Shown piece after piece: positions 1 to 18,200 of a DNA stretch of 64,000 bases (its first letter is position 1; every line of letters starts with the position of its first letter). The stretch is taken from NCBI GenBank assembly GCA_003117195.1, contig BDSI01000017.1, positions 1,229,362 to 1,293,361 of the forward strand, given 5' to 3'. Made by a program: the position numbers and the translations under genes. Source of the stretch: Eudorina sp. 2006-703-Eu-15. Lineage: Eukaryota; Chlorophyta; Chlorophyceae; Chlamydomonadales; Volvocaceae. The notes under the pieces are model-generated. The model ran no database searches, was not told the DNA's origin, and saw only the letters and a list, made by a program, of their open reading frames with translations.

Positions 1-2092
1 TGAATTCGTCGCAGGCTGTCGGCTCGTCTGTGTGTGTATGTGTGTGCGTCGTTCGCAGGAAGGCTGCAGGTGTGCGTGATACGCAGTTGGCGTTGCAGTG
101 CCCACAGTGTCTGCGTCCGTGTGTGTGGTTTCAAGGATAAACCCTAAACCCAAGCAACCCAGACCCGTGATAGGTGTATGCGTGTGTTTTGATGGTCGCG
201 CGCTGTTACTGCTTTGGCGATGACAAGCGCACGTCTTGCTTGCACGGGAGGGGCGCATGGCTCATGCATCGACCCTCAATAACGGCCAATCGATAGACGT
301 GGGTGCGGGGATTTGATGAGGTGTGCAGGCGCTGGCATGGTGATGATATCGTAGGAGCCAGCTATGCGATTGGGCTGCGCACGCGCGCAATTCTGCCCAC
401 GGTCTTGCGCTGGCCAGCCCGCAACCAGCGGTCAGGAGGTAGTGATGGGGAAGTGCGCGTCATTCAGCTTGGCATTCACCTGCTGCACCACGTGCTCACG
501 CCAAGCAAGCTTGCACGACGCACGTCGTATTCCAAAGTGTGTGCCGTTGTCAGGCCTCGCGTGGGAGGCCGCAGGATGTCAGCACGTCATGACGTTTGGA
601 TAACGACATTGAAGTTGATGGATGCCAGATGGAGTTCCCGTGCGATGCGTCCATGGCGGCGGGTGTGGCGCTCCGTCATGTCAGCTGTACGGCAGGTATC
701 AGGCCTGCGATGCAGGCGGGGACCCGTCCCGTGAAGGCCATGTGCGGGGGCCCTGCGCTGCAGCGCACACAGCCACGACGTAGATAGTCACCACGATGTC
801 CACATGCACCACCACAACGGTACATGGGGATGGCAGCTGTGGCCGTCGACAACAGAATTGATGTGAAGATGGAGGAGATGGGGCTATGTGACGGCCGACG
901 ACGGCATTATCTGTGCAAGCTGTTACCTTTGCCACCTTGCTGGGCAGGTGCAGTGGGTCAGGCGCACGCGCCGCTGTATGCCGCATTGCGCAATGCGTCC
1001 CGCGCAGATCGCCTCTCTGCCTGCAGCATTTAGGGCGCCCATGGGGCGCGGTTTTCCGAGTGGAAACCAACTCAACGCGAATGTGTTACGTCTCGTGCTG
1101 CTCGACGCGTAACGTGTATGCATCCTAGACGTGGCGATTGCTCGAAGTTCGTGTGTCGTCCCGCAGTCGGACGGCTACTGCGACTTGCCTGCCTCACATG
1201 CGGTTGGTGGGGGTGAACGTAAAATGTCTAATCGGGCCACGGCTTCGCTGTCGCGCGGACAACTGGAATCCTTGCGTGTCCGCCGCCATGGATGTGTGAT
1301 GGAGACCTGAGGCGCGGCTGTCCCCTCCTGATCAACAACCTGCGGCTTGCGAATGTGCGTCTCTTACGGGGACGTAAGGTGTAAGGATTTGGATGTATTA
1401 GCAGGACCCTGGCCTTCCTGCTCAGTGGCCGTCTCAGGTCGGAATGGCCAGTGCCGTATGCCATGCCTGTCCGTCATACTTGCCGCGTCGCTGCAGTTGC
1501 GAGCAGCCCGTCCCTCCACGGTGCAGGAAACCCTTATCCGACAACGTGTTACTGACAGCAAGTTAATCATGGCGGTCTACAACCCTGACAGCGCTGGCCT
1601 AACCTCTACCCTGCGGCAGGCAGGCGGTGCGTGCGACTCCAGCCGGAGGCAGGCGCCATGATTGGGCCGCAGGTGTCCTACGAAGGCGTCCTACTTCTCG
1701 CGGAACCACACCGCGGAACCCAACGCAGCCCAGAGGCACGCAGACACCGCCTTGATAAACCCACTACAGCCAGTCGAAGCATTATTCGTGTTACGCCATT
1801 CCTCGCCATCCCAGCATGTACCTCCCGCGGTCTGCATTGTGCCCGGGACTGCATTGTGCCTGCGCGACATTGTGGTCTGGCGACGAGGTTTGGCCCTGTT
1901 TGGCAAAAGGTTTAATGCAACCCTCGTGCTCGGAGGTACGGTTCATGATGCTTCAGCCGCGCTCCATCCTGATGCACGAATGAATTCCTCATTTGCACGG
2001 CAAGTTGCCAATGCGCGCTTGCGTCAAACATCTTTTCTTAGCCCACCCCGCGACCGCGCCGGTGCCAGACGGCAATGTCGCGGTGCTGCTGC
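1..2092. other. No gene recognised; downstream flank of copy A
   Basis: No reading frame here has recognisable protein character, and none is continued by plausible splice sites. The stretch lies 3' of the minus-strand armadillo-like copy A and may hold its 3' untranslated region. A GT-rich microsatellite-like patch lies near 29-50. A short run resembling one and a half plant-type telomere units lies near 138-151, too short to mean anything. Confidence 0.5.
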
Positions 2093-4012
2093 TCATTTAC
2101 CGTACATAATGCTGTCCGGGACGCAGCTGCTGATTACATCCGCCGCGTTGCCCGCCACACGAAAAGCCGCCCGCAGCAGTGGCATCTGACGGGCGGCACT
2201 TCCCTTCTCAACCTCCCCCGCGCCGTCAGATGGCGTCTCCTCCTCGCCTTTCTTGAACTCCATCTCCGAAATCTTTGCGGCCGCATCGCCCATGGCCTTG
2301 AGCAGCGGCCGCGCGGTGGTCGCGGCGACGGTGGTGTAAGCTGTGCCGTATTCCGCAGTACTGTTGTACGTGTTGACGTACTCTTCAAACGCCGCACCCC
2401 AGGTCTCGGGTTGCGGAGGCGCCTCGAAGCTCCACTGCAGTTGCAGCGCGACCTGTGGAGGCTTGGGAAGGTATCTGCGACTGTAGCCACTGTAATTAGG
2501 TGCTTGATTGGATGATGAAGAGGCGCCGAAGCTGTAGTACAGCTTTAACAGCGGCTCCGACCCAGCTCCCGGGGACTCGGCGGCTGGAGGCGACAACAGC
2601 ACCTTGGGTAGTGCAGGGACCAAGGGCTGCGAGGCCGGGCCTGTGATTGCCCGCTGGGGCTGCAGGCAGCCGATGACGCAGTTGAGCACACCCGCCAGAA
2701 GGGCAAGCGGTTGATGGGGCTGGGCCGAGATCTGGGTCGTCGCGGTAGGGCCGGCAGCGGCTAGGACTCCCTTCAGGGCGGCGGTGGCCAGGTCCAGGAG
2801 GGATTTAATCAGCCCCTGCATGTCGCTGCTGGCGTCGGTGAGATCTACTCGACACCACATCGAAACAGCCGCCACTGCCGCCAACTCTGCCGCCTCACCG
2901 ATACGGGGGCAGCCCTCGATCCCGGGGTGGAGCCTCTGCGCGACGGTGCTCAGATCACTGCGCACAACGTGCGCAAAGCGAAGCGGTGTGGGCGAACGGG
3001 AACTGTCAGGCCACGGAGCGCATGACGCATCGTCGTGCGTGCGACCGCACTGCATCCACCCAACAAGCGCCTGCAAACCCAAAATTTGCGTTGGCAACTT
3101 TGCACCTGGGCAGCATTATTAGATAGGTCGGACAAGGCGCGGGGCGCGCGAGGTTTGCTCTCGTCAGGCAATCTTGCGCCCATTGTAGTGGCCAAGGGTG
3201 AGCCTTGGCGCCCTCGAGACCCGCACGTCACCGCGTACCCCGTGCAGCCAAGCCCATCCATTCCCCGAAGTGCGCCCTTGGGCATGCAGGCCCGGGTGGG
3301 GACCTTCCAGGGTCCGCCACAACACGTAACCTTCACTATCGAACAAAACTCACAGTCGAGGTTTTAGTGTCGCGACAGAGGGGCGTCGGTGCGCTTCGGC
3401 CCCCCGCCCACCGTACCTGACTGGGAACTGGGACCACAGGCGCGAAGGCGGCGACAACTGCAGACTCCGGGTTAGGCACTTGATGCCGCAGCCGCCGGGC
3501 AGTTGGTTCTTGTCACTCACCAATCGGAGCAGGTTGCTTGCAATACCACCGCCAGCGACAATTAGCCACTCTGGGGTGTCGCCCTGGATGGATTGCCCAG
3601 TCGCCCAATCCAGCAGCACGTAAGCGACCTCCGCCGCAGCCAGTGTCAGGCTGCTGGGGTAGCGCCCCACCTCGCCGTCCTCTTTGGCTACCGACCGGAA
3701 GAGGCCGCACCACGTGCTGCCCGGCTCCTTGCCCGCCAGTACCCCGAGGGCGGCATCCGTAAGGCCGGGGGCTTGCTGCCGCAGCTGCTCCACCGTCATC
3801 ACCTCCGCCGACAAAAGCCCCGCCGTGATACGCAGCAGCGCTGTAGCACAGCCACAATCGCTGAAGTCCGCGACGTCGGCGTCCCTCAACAGCCTGTCGG
3901 CGGCGGCCAGCACCGCAGCTGATGCGCCCTCTTGCTCCTGCACCTGAGATACCACAGCGGCGACAAATCCATCTGCTCTGGCGGGTTCTCCATAGCCGCC
4001 GTCCAGGTTCTG
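2093..4012 (-). pseudogene. Armadillo-like family copy A, 5'-truncated
   Basis: This is the 3' half of the gene repeated as copies B, C and D. It keeps the end of exon 3 (4012-3417) and the terminal exon 4 (2957-2093), joined by an AG|GT phase-2 intron (3416-2958) at the same point as in the other copies. Exon 3 encodes the shared block with VSQVQEQEGASAAVLAAA, LRQQAPGLTDAALGVLAGKE and LDWATGQ. Exon 4 encodes VLNCVIGCLQPQRAITGPAS, LKLYYSF and LQLQWSFEAPPQP, and ends in CVPDSIMYGK. Exons 1, 2 and most of exon 3 are missing. Homology to copy B stops at about 4012, where a retroelement gag sequence takes over in another frame. The helical Ala/Leu-rich protein suggests armadillo/HEAT-like scaffolding; function unknown. 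Its intron is clearly homologous to intron 3 of copy B. Confidence 0.8.
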
Positions 4013-4392
4013 GAATGTAGCCCGCGCACGAAATTGTGCATGTGCATTGGATCACGCTCGGCATCGCTGCCAAAATCGGACAGCAGCTGCAGGTAATAAC
4101 GGTCCGCATAGTGCCGTACTGACTCGTTGTCGCGCTGACGGCAGTTAGCTAGCTCGCCGTACAGTAGGTCATCACGCGCGCCAAATCTATCCAAGAAGGC
4201 GCGCCAGAATGCATCCCATGTCCGCACATGACTTGCACGGAGGCCTGACTCCCAGACCAGGGCGTCACGGCAGCGAGCCACCGCGAGCTTGTCTTCAGCC
4301 GTCCAGCGGAACACCTCGGCATGGCAATCGATGCACACAAGCCACTGCCGTGCGTTGTCAGTAGACGCGTGGAAGACGGGGATGGTGTTCAT
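4013..4392 (-). pseudogene. Ty3/gypsy-type gag fragment fused to copy A
   Basis: The frame from ATG 4392 encodes a stretch typical of LTR-retrotransposon gag/capsid proteins: WDAFWRAFLDRFGARDD, then NESVRHYADRYYLQLL, then MHNFVRGL. This matches the spacing of conserved W, F, RFG and YxxR positions in that family. It stops being gag-like at about 4013 and runs on into armadillo-like copy A sequence in the wrong frame, ending at 3886. The capsid sequence differs from the gag of the intact element at 36111, so it marks a second LTR-element family. No protease, RT or integrase follows. It is probably the end of a broken insertion that removed the 5' part of copy A. Confidence 0.7.
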
Positions 4393-7057
4393 GCTAGCCG
4401 ATGATGGTGGAGAGAGGGTGATGGTGAATGTGGGGCGGGGTTGATGAAAATTTAGGGAGGTATACGCAGCGTGCCAGTGGGCGACGTCAGAGGTCGGTGA
4501 TGAATGGTGACGCCTCCAAAACAGTTAGTAGTCAACCGTCATGCAGCCAGGCAAGGACGCGGCGCAAAGGACGGCGGAGACACACGGCGGATCAGGTACC
4601 GTAGTCGTATAAGATCATAGCATGACGAGAATAGGATGTGCGTGGACAGAAGACGACACCCCGCAAGGAACCGCCGTCTCGCTACCACCCGCAGGGGTAG
4701 GACGCCAACGGCGTACAGACACAAAAGTAGACCCAATTTTTTCGCGTCCTATAGCCCCTCCTGGGTCACCTGCGCTGATGTTGTCAAGCTGATGCTGCCC
4801 GCTGAAAAGCTGACCAGCCAATAAACCACCAAGTAACCGAGAGTCAAACTCACTGAAATCGTAGCCAGAGAAGACGCAGGACTGGTATCCAGACCAGTAG
4901 ACGTCGTGGGCCACGTAGCTGAAGTCGGGTCGACGAAGACAACACCTGGTGGCTGAGACGACCCGCGTCTCGATACCACAACAGGGGCTAGGACGGGAAA
5001 CGAACGTGGGTGAGACATGAAATCCATCACGTAAATTTTATCGCGTCCATAGCCAACGGATCGTTAACGTCTCGCACCAGGGTCACGACAGCCCAGTTTG
5101 ATGACCAGGCGATCGCTACAGTCGACCGATGCCGATACGGCTGACCAAAACAAGCGGAATTACTGATCGAGATATCGAGATGCGGAAGCGGAATCACAGA
5201 ATTCCATATATCATGACGAGATTACGTTGGTAGGCGATTGCGGAAGCGTAAACCGACGGTCGTCGTAGGCTATCAATCCAAAGCTGACGATGAGCTCGCG
5301 CGTCACCGCGCTCGCGTAACTTATCTGCGTAGAAGGCGCAGATAAATACGTAGCCGTTGCCTGAAGACGGTAGCCGGCCTTCAGCAAGGGAACCGTTAGG
5401 ATTCAATCCAAACACAGCTGTCGCTGTCGTCGCAGCGGAGGGCTCACGCAGAGCCGAAAGAACCAGAAGACGGACGACGCTTGGGGCCGCAGTCGCACGC
5501 TCAAGACTTACACGTATTGGGATAGCCGTAAAGTCGTAGCCGAAGATAACAGGTTGGGCAGCCGTCAATCTTATCGCAGGACACTCGCACAGCGCACAGC
5601 GCCGGTGCCACTTTGCCGATACCTGCTTAAACCGACGGCGACCCGTTCAGTCCCTGACTCAGCGGTCGAGGGAAAACCCTTGCGTCGGCGCACCAGACGT
5701 ATGTACAAAATAATCCCAACGTGGGTGCAGCGGACGAGGGAAAGCCCTTGTCAGCGTGCCCACCAGAACGCGTCGGGGCTCACCCCATGCGACGGCAGGC
5801 AAACCGTCCACAGGCACCCGAACGGAAGTATAAATAATTGTTTATTAGGTTCCGGGTCTACGGCTGTTGACCGGGCTGTTGACAACCCTAGTCCGGGGCC
5901 CGCCCTTACGATACCGGTCCTTGAAAGCACCGCGCCGGAACCGTGACCGCGCAGGCAGGTATACGAATATGCACAGAACCGAAGGCACCAGGAGCGCCAT
6001 AGCGCGGCCGCTGTCCTGTCCGACGGTCGTAACGAATTGACCTAAGCCAACCGCTCCGACAGGCTCGGTTCGACCGTCCAGCCAGCGCAGGGCAAGTGCT
6101 CGCAGGTTCCGGTCGGACTCCGCCCGCCACCGGAAGTCGCTGCCGACACCTCCACCTCGTCTTCGCTTTCGTATACCTATATGCCCGTGTGCACGAACGT
6201 GTGCACGAACGTGTGCACGAACGTACGGTCCCTCAGGCCCTGCCCGTCAAGCCGCCCACTATCGAAGGCGACGTTGACCTTTCAGGCCCTCGCGCAAATG
6301 TTATATTATTATTCTCAGTTACTTCTTACCCATGGCCCCTTTACGCAGCGTGGTCCAGTCCGCCGTCGGTTAGAACCGAACGGTCGTACGCAGAACCCAT
6401 CGCAATGCGGGGATCAGCAAATACAAGTACAAAGATAGTTATTAGATAAGGTTGAGGGAACAATCACCAGCGTGCGAAAGGGCGACACCGGGATTCCGTC
6501 TACCGCATGACTCAGCGAGTTACGCTGATTCATCCAAAGATAGCCAACTGACACAAATTCAGTACAAAGTCAATATGCCAACAGATTTGAAGTGGCAAAG
6601 TAATCCCGTCTGCACACGATATCGCGTGACACGGACTTGGATGCCACAACCGCGCCAAATATACTCAACATAGCCAAAGAGGTACCGGAGGTACGGGCGG
6701 GCGCACACAAAGGTAGTTGCCAGGCAGCTCCGAACACCAAAATAGGCACAGCTACCAGGCAGCAGCCCTAAGACCAAATCAGGCATAGGCCTTGGTTCCT
6801 GCCTATACGAACGCGACGGACACTGCGCAGTCCGAGAAACGTCCTACAGTAGGAAGAGAAGTCTGGCCGAAAATCAACACCACATACGTCTTGCGAAGTA
6901 GGACTTACAATCGTCTACGCGCGTATGTTGGTTCTACTGTAATAACAACAGGTAGCTCAACAGAGCCCCGCCGGGATGATGAACGATGCACTGCTCGTCC
7001 GTCCGTCTTCGTTGATCGATGCACAGCGTGCACACATATGCATTCGTTGCGCCCTGC
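4393..7057. other. No gene; probable retroelement leader or LTR remnant
   Basis: This stretch looks visibly richer in A and T than its neighbours and lies upstream of the gag ATG at 4392, so on the minus strand it would be the LTR and leader of that broken element. Short phrases recur (tatagcc or catagcc after cgcgtcc, and atgacgagaat/att), but I could not define a pair of LTR ends or a target duplication. No frame has recognisable protein character. Confidence 0.35.
6186..6221. repeat. 12-bp tandem repeat, three copies
   Basis: The unit cgtgtgcacgaa occurs three times exactly in a row, followed by a partial fourth (cgt). It lies in the gene-poor stretch between copy A and gene 1. No function is apparent. 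Confidence 0.9.
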
Positions 7058-13735
<6,678 letters not shown>

Positions 13736-15224
13736 TGGCGGCAACGGCAGCAAGTGGCTAGTTCTTGGCGCGCAGCAGCAGACGGTGTTTGCACTTCTGG
13801 TGGCTTGCGGCGCTGGCGCTGCTGGCACCACAGCTTACGGGGCGGCACAGGAGTGAGGAGGAGGCGATATGAGGAGGCGGAGGAGGGGGAGGGGGAGGAG
13901 TAGTGCACGGCGGATGAAGGGGACAGTAGCCAAGAGGGAAGGCGGCAGGTCTGATGGACGTGCGTGTTGATGGATGGTCGGTGATGAAGCGGAATCAGCT
14001 GACATGGAGGTGTCGGCTAAGGCTGGGGTTACTGGGGGGAAACCGTGACTGCTGTGGCAGCATGCATGCAGGCAGCAGGCAGCGAGGATGATCCGCGCTT
14101 AGGGCTGGGTGGTCTCCTTGGTGCAGGGCACGTTACCTACTTCGTTACTTGCACCCGGGGCCTGCGGCCTGTATGCGTCAAGGCACGGTATGGAGGAACT
14201 GCGTGAAGGAGGCCGTGTGGGGTGCGTTGCTTGGGTGATGGACGGCTGACATGCCCTGAAATTGAAAGGTTTAAGAGAGGAGACATTTTGACGATCCGTC
14301 ACGCCGAAGGGGCGAGGGTTCTCATTATTGATGAGTTGTGCAGTGCGGCTTGCTGGGCTGCCGCATAGGCGGCCTGGTGGGCCACTTGGTGCGCAGCAGT
14401 TAGGTGTGCTACGGCAGCGGCCTGCTGCTGAGCGACAGCGGCAGTGAGCTTTCTGAAGTGCTCGGACGTTCGGTAAAGCCCCGAAGGGTACGGCGGTACG
14501 ACTCTGTCCAGCAGCCTTCCTTTCCATCAGGTTTTCACTATCATTCAGCATTTACTCATGTTGTAGCACCTTCACGTCACGGGCCACTTAGCTGTCAAAA
14601 AACAACTTGACCAGCGTCGTCAGGCTTCAGGACGACGTCGTCATTGGCTCCTGTTGATCTACGTTATCGCCTCATCACCATGGCATCGACGGTGACTTCG
14701 GGTCGGGCTCGGGACGGAGTTTGACTTGCGATTCACGCGGTTCCCGGTCAGCCACGTCGGTGTCAGCTCCAAAAATGGTATCACGTATCAGTCTTGGGTT
14801 TGGGAGCCGAGCCGGGCTTTTCCGCGGGACGTTTCGTGGCTGCTTCGTGTCGCCGGGACTGAATGACCTTGTTCGTCAGCGGGGCCACGGCTCTCAGGCG
14901 CCTCGTCTGTTTTCGTTTGATGGGGTAAGGCTACGCACTTAGGCGCCTCGTACCGACGCGCCCGGTGGCCTTGCAAGCAGGAGGAAGGCTTGTTCTGTGA
15001 GGAGGATCCGCCCCCGCCGGGAGTTGACGCCCAGCTCGTCCCAGAAGGTCGGCCGCCCCGGCCTGCCCTGGCGCCGCTCGCCACTGCCGCGCGCGCGTGG
15101 GCAGAGTTCAGAAAGGTCAACGGTGCCCAGGCGGTACGGGAGGGGGGGTGCGCTCAATCCTGACGGAGACGGGTCGCTGCGCTCACGGGGCCCATCCCGG
15201 GGATTCTGCGGCACGGCCAGCCAG
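13736..15224. other. No gene; 3' flank of gene 1
   Basis: Nothing in any frame resembles a protein, and there are no good exon candidates. The first few hundred bases are G-rich (a GGA/GGC-rich run near 13850-13905) and probably hold the 3' untranslated region of gene 1. I did not see an obvious TGTAA-type polyadenylation signal close to the stop codon. Confidence 0.5.
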
Positions 15225-18200
15225 GGAAGGGCAGCTACGCCCACGTGATCGGAAGAGCAGCTGCGCCCAAGGAATAGGAAGGACAGCTGCGCCCACGGGG
15301 TCGAGAGGGCAGCTGCGCCCAAGGAATCGGAAGGGCAGATGCGCCCAAGGAATCGGAAGGACAGCTGCGCCCACGGGGTCGAGAGGGCAGCTGCGCCCAA
15401 GGAACCGGAAGGGCTGATGCGCCCACGGGATCGGAAGGTAGGGCATCTGCGCCCACGGGGTCGGAAGGTAGGGCAGCTGCGCCCACGGGGTCGGAAGGGC
15501 ATCTGCGCCCACGGGGTCGGAAGGTAGGGCAGCTGCGCCCACGGGGTCGGAAGGGCAGCTGCGCCTACGGGGTCGGAAGGTAGGGCAGCTGCGCCCACGG
15601 AGTCGGACGGGCAGCTGCGCCCACGGGGTCGGAAGGTAGGGCAGCTGCCCCCACGGGGTCGGAAGGGCAGCTGCGCCTACGGGGTCGGAAGGTAGGGCAG
15701 CTGCGCCCACGGGGTCGGAAGGGCAGCTGCGCCCACGGGGTCGGAAGGTAGGGAAGATGCGCCCACGGGGTCGGAAGGGCAGCTGCGCCCACGGGGTCGG
15801 AAGGTAGGGCAGCTGCGCCCACGGAGTCGGAAGGTAGGGAAGATGCGCCCACGGGGTCGGAAGGGCAGCTGCGCCCACGGGGTCGGAAGGGCATCTGCGC
15901 CCACGGGGTCGGAAGGTAGGGCAGCTGCGCCCACGGGGTCGGAAGGGCAGCTGCGCCCACGGGGTCGGAAGGTAGGGCAGCTGCGCCCACGGGGTCGGAA
16001 GGTAGGGAAGATGCGCCCACGGGGTCGGAAGGGCAGCTGCGCCCACGGGGTCGGAAGGTAGGGCAGCTGCGCCCACGGAGTCGGAAGGTAGGGAAGATGC
16101 GCCCACGGGGTCGGAAGGGCAGCTGCGCCCACGGGGTCGGAAGGTAGGGCAGCTGCGCCCACGGAGTCGGAAGGTAGGGAAGATGCGCCCACGGGGTCGG
16201 AAGGGCAGCTGCGCCCACGGGGTCGGAAGGGCATCTGCGCCCACGGGGTCGGAAGGTAGGGCAGCTGCGCCCACGGGGTCGGAAGGGCAGCTGCGCCTAC
16301 GGGGTCGGAAGGTAGGGCAGCTGCGCCACGGAGTCGGAAGGGCAGCTGCGCCACGGGGTCGGAAGGTAGGGCAGCTGCGCCCACGGGGTCGGAAGGGCAG
16401 CTGCGCCTACGGGGTCGGAAGGTAGGGCAGCTGCGCCCACGGAGTCGGAAGGGCAGCTGCGCCCACGGGGTCGGAAGGTAGGGAAGATGCGCCCACGGGG
16501 TCGGAAGGGCAGCTGCGCCCACGGGGTCGGAAGGTAGGGCAGCTGCGCCCACGGAGTCGGAAGGTAGGGAAGATGCGCCCACGGGGTCGGAAGGGCAGCT
16601 GCGCCCACGGGGTCGGAAGGTAGGGCAGCTGCGCCCACGGGGTCGGAAGGGCAGCTGCGCCCACGGGGTCGGAAGGGCATCTGCGCCCACGGGGTCGGAA
16701 GGTAGGGCAGCTGCGCCCACGGGGTCGGAAGGGCAGCTGCGCCTACGGGGTCGGAAGGTAGGGCAGCTGCCCCCACGGAGTCGGAAGGGCAGCTGCGCCC
16801 ACGGGGTCGGGAAGGTAGGGGGGCAGCTGCGCCCACGGGGTCGGAAGAGGGCAGCTGCGGGTCGGGGCAGCTGCGCCTACGGGGTCGGAAGGTAGGGCAG
16901 CTGCGCCCACGGGGTCGGAAGGGCAGCTGCGCCCACGGGGTCGGAAGGTAGGGCAGCTGCGCCCACGGGGTCGGAAGGGCAGCTGCGCCACGGGGTCGGA
17001 AGGTAGGGCAGCTGCGCCCACGGGGTCGGAAGGGCAGCTGCGCCCACGGGGTCGGAAGGTAGGGCAGCTGCGCCACGGGGTCGGAAGGGCAGCTGCGCCC
17101 ACGGGGTCGGAAGGTAGGGCAGCTGCGCCCACGGGGTCGGGTAGGGCAGCTGCGCCCACGGGGTCGGAAGTAGGGAAGATGCGCCCACGGGTCGGAAGGG
17201 GCAGCTGCGCCCACGGAGTCGGAAGGGCATCTGCGCCCACGGGGTCGGAAGGTAGGGCAGCTGCGCCACGGGGTCGGAAGGGCAGCTGCGCCACGGGTCG
17301 GAAGGGCAGCAGCGCCCACGGGGTCGGAAGGTAGGGCAGCTGCGCCCACGGGGTCGGAAGGGCAGCTGCGCCCACGGGGTCGGAAGGTAGGGCAGCTGCG
17401 CCCACGGGGTCGGAAGGGCAGCTGCGCCCACGGGGTCGGAAGGTAGGGGGCAGCTGCGCCCACGGGGTCGGAAGGGGCAGCTGCGCCCTACGGGGTCGGA
17501 AGGTAGGGCAGCTGCGCCCACGGGTCGGAAGGGCAGCTGCGCCCACGGGGTCGGAAGGTAGGGCAAGCATGCGCCCACGGGGTCGGAAGGGCAGCTGCGC
17601 CCACGGGGTCGGAAGGTAGGGCAGCTGCGCCCACGGAGTCGGAAGGTAGGGCAGCTGCGCCCACGGGGTCGGAAGGGCAGCTGCGCCCACGGGGTCGGAA
17701 GGTAGGGCAGCTGCGCGCCACGGGGTCGGAAGGGCAGCTGCGCCCACGGGGTCGGAAGGAGTAGCGGAAGGCATGCTGCGCCCACGGGGTCGGAAGGTAG
17801 GGCAGCTGCGCCACGGGTCGGAAGGGCAGCAGCGCCCACGGGGTCGGAAGGTAGGGCAGCTGCGCCCACGGGGTCGGAAGGGCAGCTGCGCCCACGGGGT
17901 CGGAAGGTAGGGCAGCTGCGCCCACGGGGTCGGAAGGGCAGCTGCGCCCACGGGGTCGGAAGGTAGGGCAGCTGCGCCCACGGGGGTCGGAAGGGCAGCG
18001 CGCCTACGGGGTCGGAGGTAGGGCAGCTGCGGGAGCGGGGGCAGCTGCGCCCACGGGGTCGGAAGGTAGGGAAGATGCGCCCACGGGGTCGGAAGGGCAG
18101 CTGCGCCCACGGGGTCGGAAGGTAGGGCAGCTGCGCCCACGGAGTCGGAAGGTAGGGAAGATGCGCCCACGGGGTCGGAAGGGCAGCTGCGCCCACGGGG

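Noticed and set aside
138..151. Telomere-like taaaccctaaaccc
   Set aside because: Less than two units; too short to be more than chance.
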